A stretch of DNA of 64,000 nt from Actinophytocola oryzae (GTDB taxonomy: Bacteria; Actinomycetota; Actinomycetes; Mycobacteriales; Pseudonocardiaceae), in NCBI RefSeq assembly GCF_004364325.1, contig NZ_SOCP01000005.1, forward strand, positions 186,001 through 250,000, read 5' to 3'. Position numbers and translations under genes: made by a program. This document shows positions 42,684 through 51,743 of this stretch, piece by piece. The notes below the pieces were generated by a model. It searched no databases. It saw only the letters and a program-made list of their open reading frames with translations, and was not told where the DNA came from. The first letter of the stretch is position 1. Each line of letters begins with the position of its first letter.

Positions 42684-45600
42684 CTACAGCTGCTTGATCC
42701 GGATGTTGCGGAACTCGATCAGGTCGTTGTCACTGTGGTTCTGCAGGCCGATGTAGCCTTCGGCGAACTGCCGCAGATCCGTCGGCGGGTCACCCGCGCG
42801 GGACGACTGCTGTCCCGGCGTGTTGTCGAACTCGTTGATCACCACGCCGTTGCGGATGATCGTGTAGTGCTGCCCGACGACCTTGATCTCGTAGTCGTTC
42901 CACGTGTTCTTCGGCTTCGCGCCTGCCTGGTCGAGAGTGCGCTGGTCGAAGTTGTAGACCGACCCGGTCTTCTGGACCTCGCCCGTCGCGCCGTCGTAGA
43001 TCTGGATCTCCTGACCACAGAAGATCGCGACCCACGCCTGCGACGTGCGTGCCGAGCCGACCGTGCCACAGCTGCCCGGCGGGCGCTGTGCCAGCGGTGT
43101 CCTCGGGTCCGGGAACCTGACGAACACACCGCTGTTGGCGCGGAAGTCCCCTGGCGCGATGTCCTTGAACTGCAGCTTCAGCGAGTAGTTCTTGAACGGC
43201 TGCTTCGCGTACCAGAGCATTCCGAGTCCACCAGCGGACCTGATCGACCCGTCCGGCTGTATCGAGAACCCGCCATCCGGTGCCTGCGCCCAGTTCTGGA
43301 AGGACGCGGGCGTGCCGTCGTACAACGCGTCGTACCCGGCGTTGCCCGGCGTGCCGATCGGTGACGCCTCGGCGGCGTCCACGAGCTTGTCACGCTGGTT
43401 GGTGTTCAGGATGCCGAGGTCGACGAGGCCGTCCGCCACGGTCTCCACGTGGAAGACGAAGCCCGCGTGCGACGACCAGGTGCTCTCGTCGTCGATCAGG
43501 TCGTCGACCTTGCAGCCACCGCCCGCGTTCTTGTTCGCCACCGTCGTGTCGACGTCGCCGAACGTCACCGTCGTGTTGGAGTCCGACGTCAGGCAGCCCA
43601 CGTTCACCGCGGTCCGCGAGGTCACGACCTCACCGTCCGCGTAGGTCGTGGTCAGCTTGGCCGTGAACGGACCCGTGCGGGTGTAGGTGTGCTTCGGGTT
43701 CGCCTCGGTCGAGATCGAGCCGTCGCCGAACTCCCACTTCCACGACACGCCACCGCCCTTGGAGCCGTTGAACGTGTACGTCAGCGGCTTGTTCTGCACG
43801 GCGGTGTTCGTCGCGGCAGGCACCGGGGTGGCGGCGCCTCCGGTGTAGGTGATGCGGATCAGCTTCTGGTTGGCGGGGTCCAGCGTGAAGAAGCCGTTGC
43901 CGTAGTCCAGCATGTACAGCGCGCCGTCCGGACCGAACTTGGCGTCCATCCAGCTCGTGAGCCGGTTGTCACCGACACCACCCGGGATGATCTTGCTCAG
44001 CGACTCCGCGAACACCGGTGGCTGGGCGTCGGGCACCCCCGCCGGGTCCACGGTCACCGCGTTGCGGTTGTTGGCGTTGCCCTCGTCACCGATGAACCAC
44101 TTGTCGTCCCAGTACTTCGGCCAGGCGACACCGCTGTTCTGGTTCACCCGGTCGTAGTGGTAGGTCGGGCCCGACATGATGGCCTGGTTGCCGCCCTTGA
44201 CGTACGGCTCGGTGTAGGTGGCGTCCGCCGCGACATAGGTGGGGATGTTGCTGTTCGGCCGGTTCGGGAACACCGGGCCGCCACCGTCGGGCGAGTACCA
44301 GATCATGTTCTTGCGGATCGGCGGCAGGTTCACCAGGCCGGTGTTGCGCGGCGAGGTGTTGATCGGGTTGTCGCAGTCGTACCAGCCCGTGAGGACGGCC
44401 GCGTCACTGCTGCTGCGGTCGCGGTAGGGCTGCTTGTTGCCCATGCAGTACGGCCAACCCTGGTTGCCTGCCGAGGTGATGATCGTCGCCGTCTCGTACT
44501 TGGCCGGGCCGAGCTCCGGGCTCGGCGAGGCGGCGTCCGGCCCGACCCAGCCGGCGGTCAGCCAGTTGGTCTCCGGGTCGACCGCGATGCGCGCGATGTT
44601 GCGCACGCCCATCACGTAGATCTCCGGCCGGGTCTTGTCACCCGGGTCGTTGGCCTCGGGGAACAGGTTCCCGGCGGGGACCGTGTAGGTGCCGTTCGCC
44701 TCCGGGTGGATCCGCAGGACCTTGCCGTTCAGGTCGTTGGAGTTACCCGAGGTGCGGCGGGCGTCCTGGAACGACAGACCCTTGTAGTTCGCGGTCCAGT
44801 TGTTGCCGGAGTAGCCGTTGCTGCCCTCCGACGAGTTGTTGTCGCCGACGCCGACGAGCAGGTTGCCGTCGTTGTCGAACGCCATGCCGCCGCCCGCGTG
44901 GCAGCAGCTGTGGATCTGCGCCGGCCACTGCAGGAGGTCCTTGCGGGTGGCCTGGTCGATCGTCTGGGTCGTCGCGTTGTAGGTGAAGCGCGAGATGGTG
45001 CGCTGCCCGACCTGCGTGTCCCTGTTGATCGACGCGTGCGGCATCCAGTAGACGTAGAAGTAGCCGTTGCTGGCGAAGTTCGGGTCGAGCGTCATGCCGA
45101 CCAGACCTTCCTCGTTCTTGACCAGCTCGTCGCCACTGCCGCGGTTGCCCATCACCGGCAGGGTCGTCAACAGCTTGACCTGCTTGGTGGTGGGATCCCA
45201 CTGGTGGATCGTGCCGCAGCCGAGACCGATGTTCGCGTTGGTCCAGTCGTTGGGCTGGGGCACGGTGTTGCCGGCGCAGGCGGCCTTGCCGATGTAGAAC
45301 ACGCGGCCGTTCGGCGCGATCGTGAGGCCGTGCGGCTCGCCGATCTGGTCGAGCTGGCCGGTCGCGTTCCGCGCGGACAGGCGTTCCACCTTGTAGTTCG
45401 ACGCGATGGTGGCCTTGCAGTCACCACGCACCATGCCGGTGGTCCACTTCAGCGCGCCGAGGATGTGGCTGCGGAAGGTGTCCTCGCTGTAGCTCGCCTC
45501 GGTGCGGCCCATGCCGGTGTAGAAGGAACGGCCGCCGTCGTAGTCACGGCACCACGAGATCGGGTGGTACGCGCCGTTCGCGCCGACCCCCGGGTTGTAG

Positions 45601-46682
45601 GTCTTCTCCTCGACCTGGGCGATCGTGTGGACCGTGCCGACCGGGCTCGGGTCCCAGTTCAGGTAGCGGTCGGTGTGCACCCAGTTGTAGCCGAAGCCCG
45701 CGTTGGCGGGGTGCTGCCGGTCGAGGACGTCGATCGTCGCCTGCTGCACTGCCGGGTCGGGCGGCGGCGGGGCCTCCGCGCCCTCCCTGAACAGGTTGAG
45801 GTCGGCCAGCTGGACCAGCGGCTCGCCGGCGTTCTGGGTGATGTTCAGCCGGTAGTTCGTGTAGGCCGTGGTGTTGGTGAACGAGAACTTCCTGGTCTGG
45901 AAACGCTCGTCCCACGCCTGGTTGGTCCTGGTGTCCAGGTCCGTCCAGCTGGTGCCGTTGTTGGAGCCCTGCAGGGTCCAGTTCTGCGGGTCACGGCCTG
46001 GGGTGTCGTTGGCCGAGACCATGGAGTAGCTCGAGACCACGACGGCGGCGGGCATCTTGTAGGCCACCCAGCCGGTCGGGTTGAACGTGAGCCACTTGGT
46101 CTGGGGGTTGTTGTCGGCCAGCTTCTCCTTGGTCTCGTTCGGCGGGTTCTCCGCACTCGCGGTGACCGAGGTGACGGCCTCCGGCTCGGGCCGGCTGCCG
46201 ATCGGGCGAGTGCCGATCAGGCCGGTGAACCAGGTGGAGTCCGCCTGCGCGCGGGCCGCGTCGGAGACGCCGAGGAAGCCGTTGCCCGCCTTGATGTAGT
46301 TCTGCAGCGCGGTTTCCTGCTCACGGGTGAGCGTGATACCCGTGGCGGACAGGAAGACCACACCGCGGTACTTCGCCAGGCTCGCGTCCGAGAACACGGC
46401 CGGGTCGGTCGACACGGTCGGGGTGATCCCGTTCTGCGACGCCAGGCTCGAGATGGCGTCGGAGGCGCGGGTGACCGGGTCGAGCTGGTCGGCGGCCGGA
46501 CCGTGGAAGATCAGGACGTTGACCTGGGCAGCAACCGCGGGCGCAGCGGTCGCGGCAGGTGCCGGTACTGCCGCGGCTGGTGCTGTGAGCGCCAGCGGTG
46601 TGCTGAGTAGAACTGCCGCCCCTACCGCGAGTGTCCTCGTGGCGCGGCGGCGGAGCCAGCTCATTGAGCCTCTTCGCCCCAT
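42684..46682 (-). CDS. Multidomain exported protein: split ThuA, discoidin, glucose/sorbosone dehydrogenase, PKD, shared module, DUF1080
   Basis: This 1332-residue secreted protein has a signal peptide (residues 1-50). A ThuA-like trehalose-utilisation domain is split: residues 54-165 and 310-417 (HPISWCRDYDGGRSFYTG) flank a discoidin-like F5/8C domain (166-300). Residues 430-960 form a GSDH-type beta-propeller with GEPHGLTIAPNGRVFYIG and SCCHAGGGMAFDNDGNLL. A PKD domain (about 965-1028) precedes an 81-residue module (1030-1110, GDVDTTVAN) shared with the cupredoxin. A DUF1080/3-keto-disaccharide hydrolase-like lectin domain closes the protein (1111-1332). ATG at 46682 follows GAGAGGGAGAG. 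Confidence 0.9.
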   Translation of the reverse strand: MGRRGSMSWLRRRATRTLAVGAAVLLSTPLALTAPAAAVPAPAATAAPAVAAQVNVLIFHGPAADQLDPVTRASDAISSLASQNGITPTVSTDPAVFSDASLAKYRGVVFLSATGITLTREQETALQNYIKAGNGFLGVSDAARAQADSTWFTGLIGTRPIGSRPEPEAVTSVTASAENPPNETKEKLADNNPQTKWLTFNPTGWVAYKMPAAVVVSSYSMVSANDTPGRDPQNWTLQGSNNGTSWTDLDTRTNQAWDERFQTRKFSFTNTTAYTNYRLNITQNAGEPLVQLADLNLFREGAEAPPPPDPAVQQATIDVLDRQHPANAGFGYNWVHTDRYLNWDPSPVGTVHTIAQVEEKTYNPGVGANGAYHPISWCRDYDGGRSFYTGMGRTEASYSEDTFRSHILGALKWTTGMVRGDCKATIASNYKVERLSARNATGQLDQIGEPHGLTIAPNGRVFYIGKAACAGNTVPQPNDWTNANIGLGCGTIHQWDPTTKQVKLLTTLPVMGNRGSGDELVKNEEGLVGMTLDPNFASNGYFYVYWMPHASINRDTQVGQRTISRFTYNATTQTIDQATRKDLLQWPAQIHSCCHAGGGMAFDNDGNLLVGVGDNNSSEGSNGYSGNNWTANYKGLSFQDARRTSGNSNDLNGKVLRIHPEANGTYTVPAGNLFPEANDPGDKTRPEIYVMGVRNIARIAVDPETNWLTAGWVGPDAASPSPELGPAKYETATIITSAGNQGWPYCMGNKQPYRDRSSSDAAVLTGWYDCDNPINTSPRNTGLVNLPPIRKNMIWYSPDGGGPVFPNRPNSNIPTYVAADATYTEPYVKGGNQAIMSGPTYHYDRVNQNSGVAWPKYWDDKWFIGDEGNANNRNAVTVDPAGVPDAQPPVFAESLSKIIPGGVGDNRLTSWMDAKFGPDGALYMLDYGNGFFTLDPANQKLIRITYTGGAATPVPAATNTAVQNKPLTYTFNGSKGGGVSWKWEFGDGSISTEANPKHTYTRTGPFTAKLTTTYADGEVVTSRTAVNVGCLTSDSNTTVTFGDVDTTVANKNAGGGCKVDDLIDDESTWSSHAGFVFHVETVADGLVDLGILNTNQRDKLVDAAEASPIGTPGNAGYDALYDGTPASFQNWAQAPDGGFSIQPDGSIRSAGGLGMLWYAKQPFKNYSLKLQFKDIAPGDFRANSGVFVRFPDPRTPLAQRPPGSCGTVGSARTSQAWVAIFCGQEIQIYDGATGEVQKTGSVYNFDQRTLDQAGAKPKNTWNDYEIKVVGQHYTIIRNGVVINEFDNTPGQQSSRAGDPPTDLRQFAEGYIGLQNHSDNDLIEFRNIRIKQL

Positions 46683-46718
46683 AGTTGGGCTCTCCCTCTC
46701 TGTCAATGGATCGGGTGG

Positions 46719-47852
46719 TTACTTGTGGCCGTGGCCGGCGGCCGGCGGGCTGTTCTTCGACTTCTTCGCCGACGGGTTGCCGGGGGCCAGGGGCGCGATG
46801 CCGTCGTGGACACCGGTGGGGACCGGCGACATGTTCATGGCCTTCATGTCCATGCCACCCATGGGCATGCCGTGGAAGCGGTCGATGGCGGCCTGGGCGC
46901 CGTCCGGCAGGGAGCCGTCCGGGTTGCGGACCAGGAAGATGCCGGACATGCCCGCGTCGGAGTGGCTCTGGACGTGGCAGTGGTACATCCACGCGCCCGC
47001 GCCGACGGCCTCGCCCGCGATCACCTGGAAGCCGAAGGAGCTGCCGGGGTCGAGGTTGCGGTTGTCGATCACCTGCGTGGTGTCGTCCGGGCCGGTGAGG
47101 TGGCCGGTGCGGTTGTCCGCCCAGCGGTGTGCGTGCAGGTGGAACGTGTGCGGCAGCGTGCCGTGACCGACGCAGACGAACTCGACGCGCTCACCCTTGT
47201 TCGCCTCGAGCATGGGGGTGTTCGGGGCGACGAGGTTGTTGATGGACTGCTCGTTGAAGACCACGGTGTACTGCCGGTCCGGCAGCAGGTCACCCTTCTT
47301 GCGCACGATCAGGCCGCCGTACAGCCCCCGCGCCAGCCCGCCGGTGCCGTGGTCGGTGCCGAGGGCGTGGTCGTGGTAGTGCCAGTAGCCCGCACTGCCC
47401 GGCATGTAGACGCCGTCCCGCTGGTAGGCGGTCTGCGTGCGCCAGGTGTAGACCTTCGTCTCGCCAGGGTTGTTGAACGAGTCGTTGAGCGGCGAGCCGT
47501 CCGAGGTGGTCTCGTAGTTGACGCCGTGCGGGTGGATCGACAGGCGCTGGTTGGTGGTGTTGACCAGCTCGATCTCGATCGTGTCGCCCTCGTAGATCTC
47601 CAGCAGGGGGCCGGGGATCGTCGGCTTGCCCGGTTCGAGGGCGTAGCCGATGAGGTTGCTGTCCTTGAGCTGTTCGGCGTACAGGGTGATCTGTCTGAGC
47701 GCTCCGGCCGCGGCTGACGCGGACTCGGCGCCGGCCGCCGCGGAGAACGCGGCTACCCCGCTCGCCGCCACGGCGGGGGCGAGCACCCCGGCTGCCGCCG
47801 CCCCGGCGAGCATCGATCGACGCGAGAGCGTCGGCCGGCTTTCTTTGTCCAT
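46719..47852 (-). CDS. Two-domain multicopper oxidase (small laccase)
   Basis: This 377-residue laccase has a twin-arginine-like signal (SRRSMLAG), consistent with export of a folded copper enzyme. Copper-binding motifs are IHPHGV, WHYHDHALG, HTFHLHAHRW and MYHCHVQSHSDAGM, which together supply type-1 and trinuclear sites. Only two cupredoxin domains are present, as in the trimeric SLAC enzymes of Streptomyces. The C-terminus is rich in Met, His and Gly (HGMPMGGMDMKAMNM), possibly a copper-loading tail. It heads the cluster of exported oxidative proteins. Confidence 0.92.
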   Translation of the reverse strand: MDKESRPTLSRRSMLAGAAAAGVLAPAVAASGVAAFSAAAGAESASAAAGALRQITLYAEQLKDSNLIGYALEPGKPTIPGPLLEIYEGDTIEIELVNTTNQRLSIHPHGVNYETTSDGSPLNDSFNNPGETKVYTWRTQTAYQRDGVYMPGSAGYWHYHDHALGTDHGTGGLARGLYGGLIVRKKGDLLPDRQYTVVFNEQSINNLVAPNTPMLEANKGERVEFVCVGHGTLPHTFHLHAHRWADNRTGHLTGPDDTTQVIDNRNLDPGSSFGFQVIAGEAVGAGAWMYHCHVQSHSDAGMSGIFLVRNPDGSLPDGAQAAIDRFHGMPMGGMDMKAMNMSPVPTGVHDGIAPLAPGNPSAKKSKNSPPAAGHGHK

Positions 47853-48204
47853 TGTGGAGCTCCGTTCCTGGACACAGGTGCGGAGCGGCGCACGCGCCGC
47901 TCACGTTGGTTGGGGGATTGGAGACGCGGCGCGACACGCGCATGGCACACAGGGGTGACATCCGTTGTCACGCTGCCTCGCCTTCGACCCGGGTGGCTGC
48001 CGGGCGTCCCTCGCTGGCGTGGACATAGCCGCTTCCGATGAAACAACCCGAACTTATGTCGACAGCCGACAAAAGTTAAGGCTCCAAACGGCCTAACAAC
48101 GGACGAGATGTCAGTGGTTGAACACGCAATCGCGCAGATGACGGGCCCGTTAGTACGTCGGTTGTACGAATTTTGCCAGCCGTGCCCACCCGGCTCCACG
48201 CAGC

Positions 48205-48240
48205 GATGCCCTGGCCACCGGTGCTGGTGGCCAGGGCATC
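48205..48240. repeat. 15-bp stem hairpin in the laccase upstream region
   Basis: GATGCCCTGGCCACC at 48205-48219 pairs perfectly with 48226-48240 around GGTGCT. It may be a second terminator for the PTS operon or a leader structure. Confidence 0.6.
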
Positions 48241-48268
48241 CGACGAGCTGGACCAGGGGATCTGGCCG

Positions 48269-48304
48269 ACCCGCCGCCCGGGGAAGGCCGGACGGCGGGC
48301 GGGT
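48269..48304 (-). terminator. GC-rich hairpin after enzyme I
   Basis: On the minus strand the hairpin arms CCCGCCG(T)CCGG and CCGG(G)CGGCGGG begin within a few bases of the enzyme I stop. There is no strong U-tract. Confidence 0.6.
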
Positions 48305-48305
48305 T

Positions 48306-49931
48306 CTAGCGGCCCGCGACGGCCTTGCGGGCGGTCTGGGCGTCGGCGGCGTTCAGTGCCAGCTCCGCGAGGCGCTGGCAGTCGGCCATGGTGTGGGTGG
48401 CCAGGGACGCCCGTACGGCGCTGACCGACGGCGCCGACATGGACAGCGTCGTGATGCCCATGCCCGCGAACACCGGCGCCAGCAGCGGGTCTCCGGCGGC
48501 CTCGCCGCAGATGCCCACCGGCTTGTTCAGGTCCCGGCCTGCCGCCGCGACCGTGGCGACCAGGGACAGCACGGCGGGCTGCCACGGGTCGAGCAGGTCG
48601 GCCAGCTCGCCGTTCATCCGGTCCGCGGCCATCGTGTACTGGCTGAGGTCGTTCGTCCCGATCGACACGAAGTCCACGGAGGCGAGGATCTGCCGCGCGT
48701 GCAGCGCCGCGGCGGGCACCTCGATCATGACGCCCGCGGTCCGCAGCCCCGCCTTGTGGACGAGCGACGCGAACTCGGCGGCCTCCGCGGCGGTGGCGAC
48801 CATCGGGGCCATCACCCACACGTCGGCGCCGGTGGCCGTCGCGGCCCGCGACACGGCCTCCAGCTGGTCGGTCAGGACCTCGGGGCGCACCCGCGCGGTC
48901 CGCAGGCCCCGGATGCCGAGCGCGGGGTTCTCCTCGTCGGCGAGCCCCAGGAACGGCAGCGGCTTGTCGGCACCGGCGTCGAGTGTCCGCAGCACGACCT
49001 TGCGGTCACCGGCCGCCTCGAACAGCTCGCGGTAGGCGGTCTCCTGCTCGTCGACCGACGGTGACGCGGTGCGGCCGAGGAACAGGAACTCGGTGCGGAA
49101 GAGCCCGACGCCCTCGCCGTCGTCGCTCATGTCGGCCGCCTTGCCGACGTTGAGCAACAGTGGTACCTGCTGTCCGTCCTTCGTGCGGCCAGGGCCGGTG
49201 AAGGCGGCCTCACGCTCGCGGTCGGCGTTGCCGGCCGCCCGGACCTCGACGGCCTCGTTCGGCGTCACCCTGACGACCACGCCCGTGGTGCCGTCGACGG
49301 ACACCGGCGTGCCGTCCGGCACGTCGAGGATGTCCGCACAGCTGACGACCGCGGGCAGGCCACGCGACCTGGCCAGGATCGCGGTGTGGCTGGTCGGCCC
49401 GCCCCGCCGCGTGACGATGGCGAGGACGGTCGGGTCGAGCAGGGCCGTGTCCGCGGGTGACAGGTCGTCGGCCGAGAGCACGAACGGCACCCCCGGCCGG
49501 GGCAGCCCGGGCATGGGGACGTCGAGCAGCCACGCCACGGCACGGTCCCGCAGGTCCCCGAGGTCGGCGGCCCGCTCGGCGAAGTACCCGCCGAGGGCCC
49601 TGAACTGCTCCTGCTGCTCCTCGATCGCGTCGGTGACGGCCCAGGCCGCGGGCCGCCCTTCCGCGACCTTCGCGGCCACCGCGTCGGCCAGCGTCGGGTC
49701 GGCGGCCATCATCGCCTGGGTGGCGAGGACCTCGGCCGCCGGCCCGGAGAGCTTGCCCGCCAACTCGTCGAGCGACGACGACACGAAGGCGAGCGCGGCG
49801 GTGGCCCGCTCACCCTCGTCCGGCCCCGCCTGGGGCACCTCGGACGGGAGGACGGGCGGGCTGCCCATCGCGTGGACGGGCCCGGCCGTGCGGCCGGGGC
49901 TCACCCCGAGACCGTGCATGCCCTCAGACAT
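48306..49931 (-). CDS. ptsI: PTS enzyme I (phosphoenolpyruvate-protein phosphotransferase)
   Basis: This 541-residue enzyme accepts phosphate from PEP and passes it to HPr. The phospho-His domain contains GGPTSHTAILAR with the active His near residue 182. The C-terminal PEP-binding barrel contains FRTEFLFLGR, SIGTNDLSQY and GICGEAAGD (catalytic Cys). It lies 33 bases after ptsH. It is the last gene of the PTS operon and is followed by a hairpin. Confidence 0.96.
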   Translation of the reverse strand: MSEGMHGLGVSPGRTAGPVHAMGSPPVLPSEVPQAGPDEGERATAALAFVSSSLDELAGKLSGPAAEVLATQAMMAADPTLADAVAAKVAEGRPAAWAVTDAIEEQQEQFRALGGYFAERAADLGDLRDRAVAWLLDVPMPGLPRPGVPFVLSADDLSPADTALLDPTVLAIVTRRGGPTSHTAILARSRGLPAVVSCADILDVPDGTPVSVDGTTGVVVRVTPNEAVEVRAAGNADREREAAFTGPGRTKDGQQVPLLLNVGKAADMSDDGEGVGLFRTEFLFLGRTASPSVDEQETAYRELFEAAGDRKVVLRTLDAGADKPLPFLGLADEENPALGIRGLRTARVRPEVLTDQLEAVSRAATATGADVWVMAPMVATAAEAAEFASLVHKAGLRTAGVMIEVPAAALHARQILASVDFVSIGTNDLSQYTMAADRMNGELADLLDPWQPAVLSLVATVAAAGRDLNKPVGICGEAAGDPLLAPVFAGMGITTLSMSAPSVSAVRASLATHTMADCQRLAELALNAADAQTARKAVAGR

Positions 49932-49963
49932 CGAGACACCTCCGCGCCGTCGCGGCGTCCCCG

Positions 49964-50236
49964 TCAGGCCTCCGCATCGAGGTCCTTCGCGAGCACGTCC
50001 GCCATCGCGTCGAGCGCCGCGTCGGCGCCGTCGCCCTCCGCCTCGATTGTGACGGTGTCACCGCCGTGGGCGCCGAGCGAGAGCACCGCGATGATGCTCC
50101 GCGCGTCCACGGGCGACTTCTCGGCGATGGAGATGCGGACGGTCACCGGCTGCGCCTGTGCCGTCTTCACCACGATCGCCGCCGGCCGGCCGTGCAGACC
50201 GATCCGGGAACCCACCACGACTTCTCTCGCTGGCAT
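49964..50236 (-). CDS. ptsH: HPr phosphocarrier protein
   Basis: This is a 90-residue HPr. The active-site His15 is in GLHGRPA. Ser47 in ARSIIAVLSL aligns with the regulatory Ser46, though no HPr kinase is visible here. It transfers phosphate from enzyme I to the EIIA encoded upstream in the same operon, and sits 23 bases after the dehydrogenase gene. Confidence 0.96.
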   Translation of the reverse strand: MPAREVVVGSRIGLHGRPAAIVVKTAQAQPVTVRISIAEKSPVDARSIIAVLSLGAHGGDTVTIEAEGDGADAALDAMADVLAKDLDAEA

Positions 50237-50259
50237 CGTTGCCGCCCCTTACTGAGAAA

Positions 50260-51300
50260 CTACGGTTCGATGGTCACCTTGATCGCGCCACCGCTCCTGA
50301 CCAGCTCGATGGCGTCGTGGATCTCGGCGACCGGGAGCCGGTGGGTGATCAGGTCCTTGACCGGCACCTGCCCGCTCGCGATCAGCTCGAGTGCCTTCTT
50401 GTTGTGCGCCGGGCTGGAGCCGTTGGCGCCCACGATGGTCAGCTCGCGGTAGTGCACGAGGTTCGAGTCGAGCGTGATCGTCGGCTTGTCCTTGGGCAGG
50501 CCGCCGAAGAAGCTGATCCGCCCGCTGCGCGCGGCCATCAGCAGCGCGTCCTCCTGCGCGGCACCCGAGGCGGCCGCCGTGATCACCACGTCGACGCCCC
50601 GGCCGTCGGTCAGCTTGAGGACCTCGTCGACGGCGTTCACCTCGGCCCCGCAGATCGCGGCGTCCGGGTGCACCTTCTCGGCGGACATGTCCAGCCGCGA
50701 CCGGTTCAGCTCCACCAGGAACACCCGCTTCGCGCCACGGGCCCGTGCCAGCCGGACGTGCAGGCAGCCGATCGGGCCGGCGCCGACGACGACCACGTCG
50801 TCGCCCTCGCCCACCCCGGCCAGTTCCTGGCCGTTGAGCACGCACGCCAGCGGCTCGGCCACCGACGCCTCCGCGTAGGTCACGCCGTCGGGGATCCGGT
50901 TGAGCCCGTCGACGGCCAGCACCTGGCGCGGCACGATCAGGTACTCGGCGAACCCGCCCTCGTACTGGTAGCCGACCGAGGTCTGGTTGGGACACACCGG
51001 CATCCGGCCCCGGGTGCAGTCCGGGCAGGTCCCGCACGGCACCGCCGCGATCACCTGCACGCCGTCGCCCGGCGCCCAGCCCGGCACGTCCGCGCCGACC
51101 TCGACGACCTCGCCCGCGATCTCGTGGCCGATCACCCGCGGCGGGTCGAGGTTCTGGTGCCCGTGGTTGAAGATCTTGACGTCGGTGCCGCAGGTCGAGC
51201 AGTTGTGGACGCGGATCTTCACCTCGTCCGCACCGGGCGACGGCTCCGGCGCGTCCTCCAGTCGCAGGTCACCAGGTGCGTAGAACCGTGCCACCCTCAT
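50260..51300 (-). CDS. Zinc-dependent medium-chain dehydrogenase (polyol or polyol-phosphate type)
   Basis: This 346-residue MDR dehydrogenase has catalytic zinc ligands Cys37 and His59-Glu60. The structural zinc site is at Cys89, 92, 95 and 103. The NAD(P) fold contains VVVVGAGPIGCLHV. It overlaps the EIIA gene by four bases. The position in a PTS operon suggests oxidation of an imported sugar alcohol phosphate, as with galactitol-1-phosphate or sorbitol-type dehydrogenases. The exact substrate is inferred only. Confidence 0.9.
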   Translation of the reverse strand: MRVARFYAPGDLRLEDAPEPSPGADEVKIRVHNCSTCGTDVKIFNHGHQNLDPPRVIGHEIAGEVVEVGADVPGWAPGDGVQVIAAVPCGTCPDCTRGRMPVCPNQTSVGYQYEGGFAEYLIVPRQVLAVDGLNRIPDGVTYAEASVAEPLACVLNGQELAGVGEGDDVVVVGAGPIGCLHVRLARARGAKRVFLVELNRSRLDMSAEKVHPDAAICGAEVNAVDEVLKLTDGRGVDVVITAAASGAAQEDALLMAARSGRISFFGGLPKDKPTITLDSNLVHYRELTIVGANGSSPAHNKKALELIASGQVPVKDLITHRLPVAEIHDAIELVRSGGAIKVTIEP

Positions 51301-51743
51301 GTCTCAAGATCCTTCCCAATAGATTCGAGGAGCGTGCGTACCTCGTCGGGGCTCGACGAGGTACGCAGCCGCTCCGCCTGTGCGGGGTCCATCAGGATCT
51401 GCGCCAGTGCCGACAGCACCTGGACGTGCTCGTTCCCCTTGGCCGCGATGGCGACGCAGATGGTCACGGTCTGCCCGTCCCAGTCGACGCCGCCGGGGAA
51501 CTGCAGGACCCCGAGCGTCGTGTTCCTCACCAGCGCGCGGCTCTCGTCCGTGCCGTGCGGGATCGCGACGCCCTCGCCGATGAACGTCGACACGGACTTC
51601 TCGCGTTCCAGCATGGTCTCCGGGTAGCCGGCCTCGACCGCGTCCAACTCCAGCAGGACCGCGCCGCACTGGCGGATCGCGTCCCACTTGTCGGCCGCGG
51701 TGAGGCCGAGCCGGATGCCTTCCGCGGGCAGTACCTCAGCCAC
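51297..51743 (-). CDS. PTS EIIA component (mannitol/fructose type)
   Basis: This 148-residue EIIA is of the PTS_EIIA_2 family. The phosphorylated His63 is in GVAIPHGTDESRALV. Other family features are EKSVSTFIGEG and LSALAQILMD. It takes phosphate from HPr and passes it to the IIB domain of the neighbouring transporter, whose gene overlaps it by eight bases. Confidence 0.94.
   Translation of the reverse strand: MAEVLPAEGIRLGLTAADKWDAIRQCGAVLLELDAVEAGYPETMLEREKSVSTFIGEGVAIPHGTDESRALVRNTTLGVLQFPGGVDWDGQTVTICVAIAAKGNEHVQVLSALAQILMDPAQAERLRTSSSPDEVRTLLESIGKDLET

Larger units (their letters stand above)
47853..48305. other. Intergenic region upstream of the laccase, two hairpins
   Basis: This 453-bp region has no convincing gene. 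It should hold the laccase promoter. At 48205-48240 a 15-base perfect stem with a six-base loop stands alone, about 350 bases upstream of the laccase start. At 48269-48304 lies the PTS operon terminator. Confidence 0.7.

Noticed and set aside
40416..43364. A 982-residue plus-strand open frame
   Set aside because: It is a shadow of the cupredoxin-repeat gene. Its apparent repeats mirror the real repeats on the minus strand.
43449..46610. A 1053-residue open frame on the plus strand
   Set aside because: It is antisense to the multidomain exported protein. Its sequence is dominated by Arg, Val, Asp, Gly and His, as expected of a shadow frame in GC-rich DNA, with no domain.
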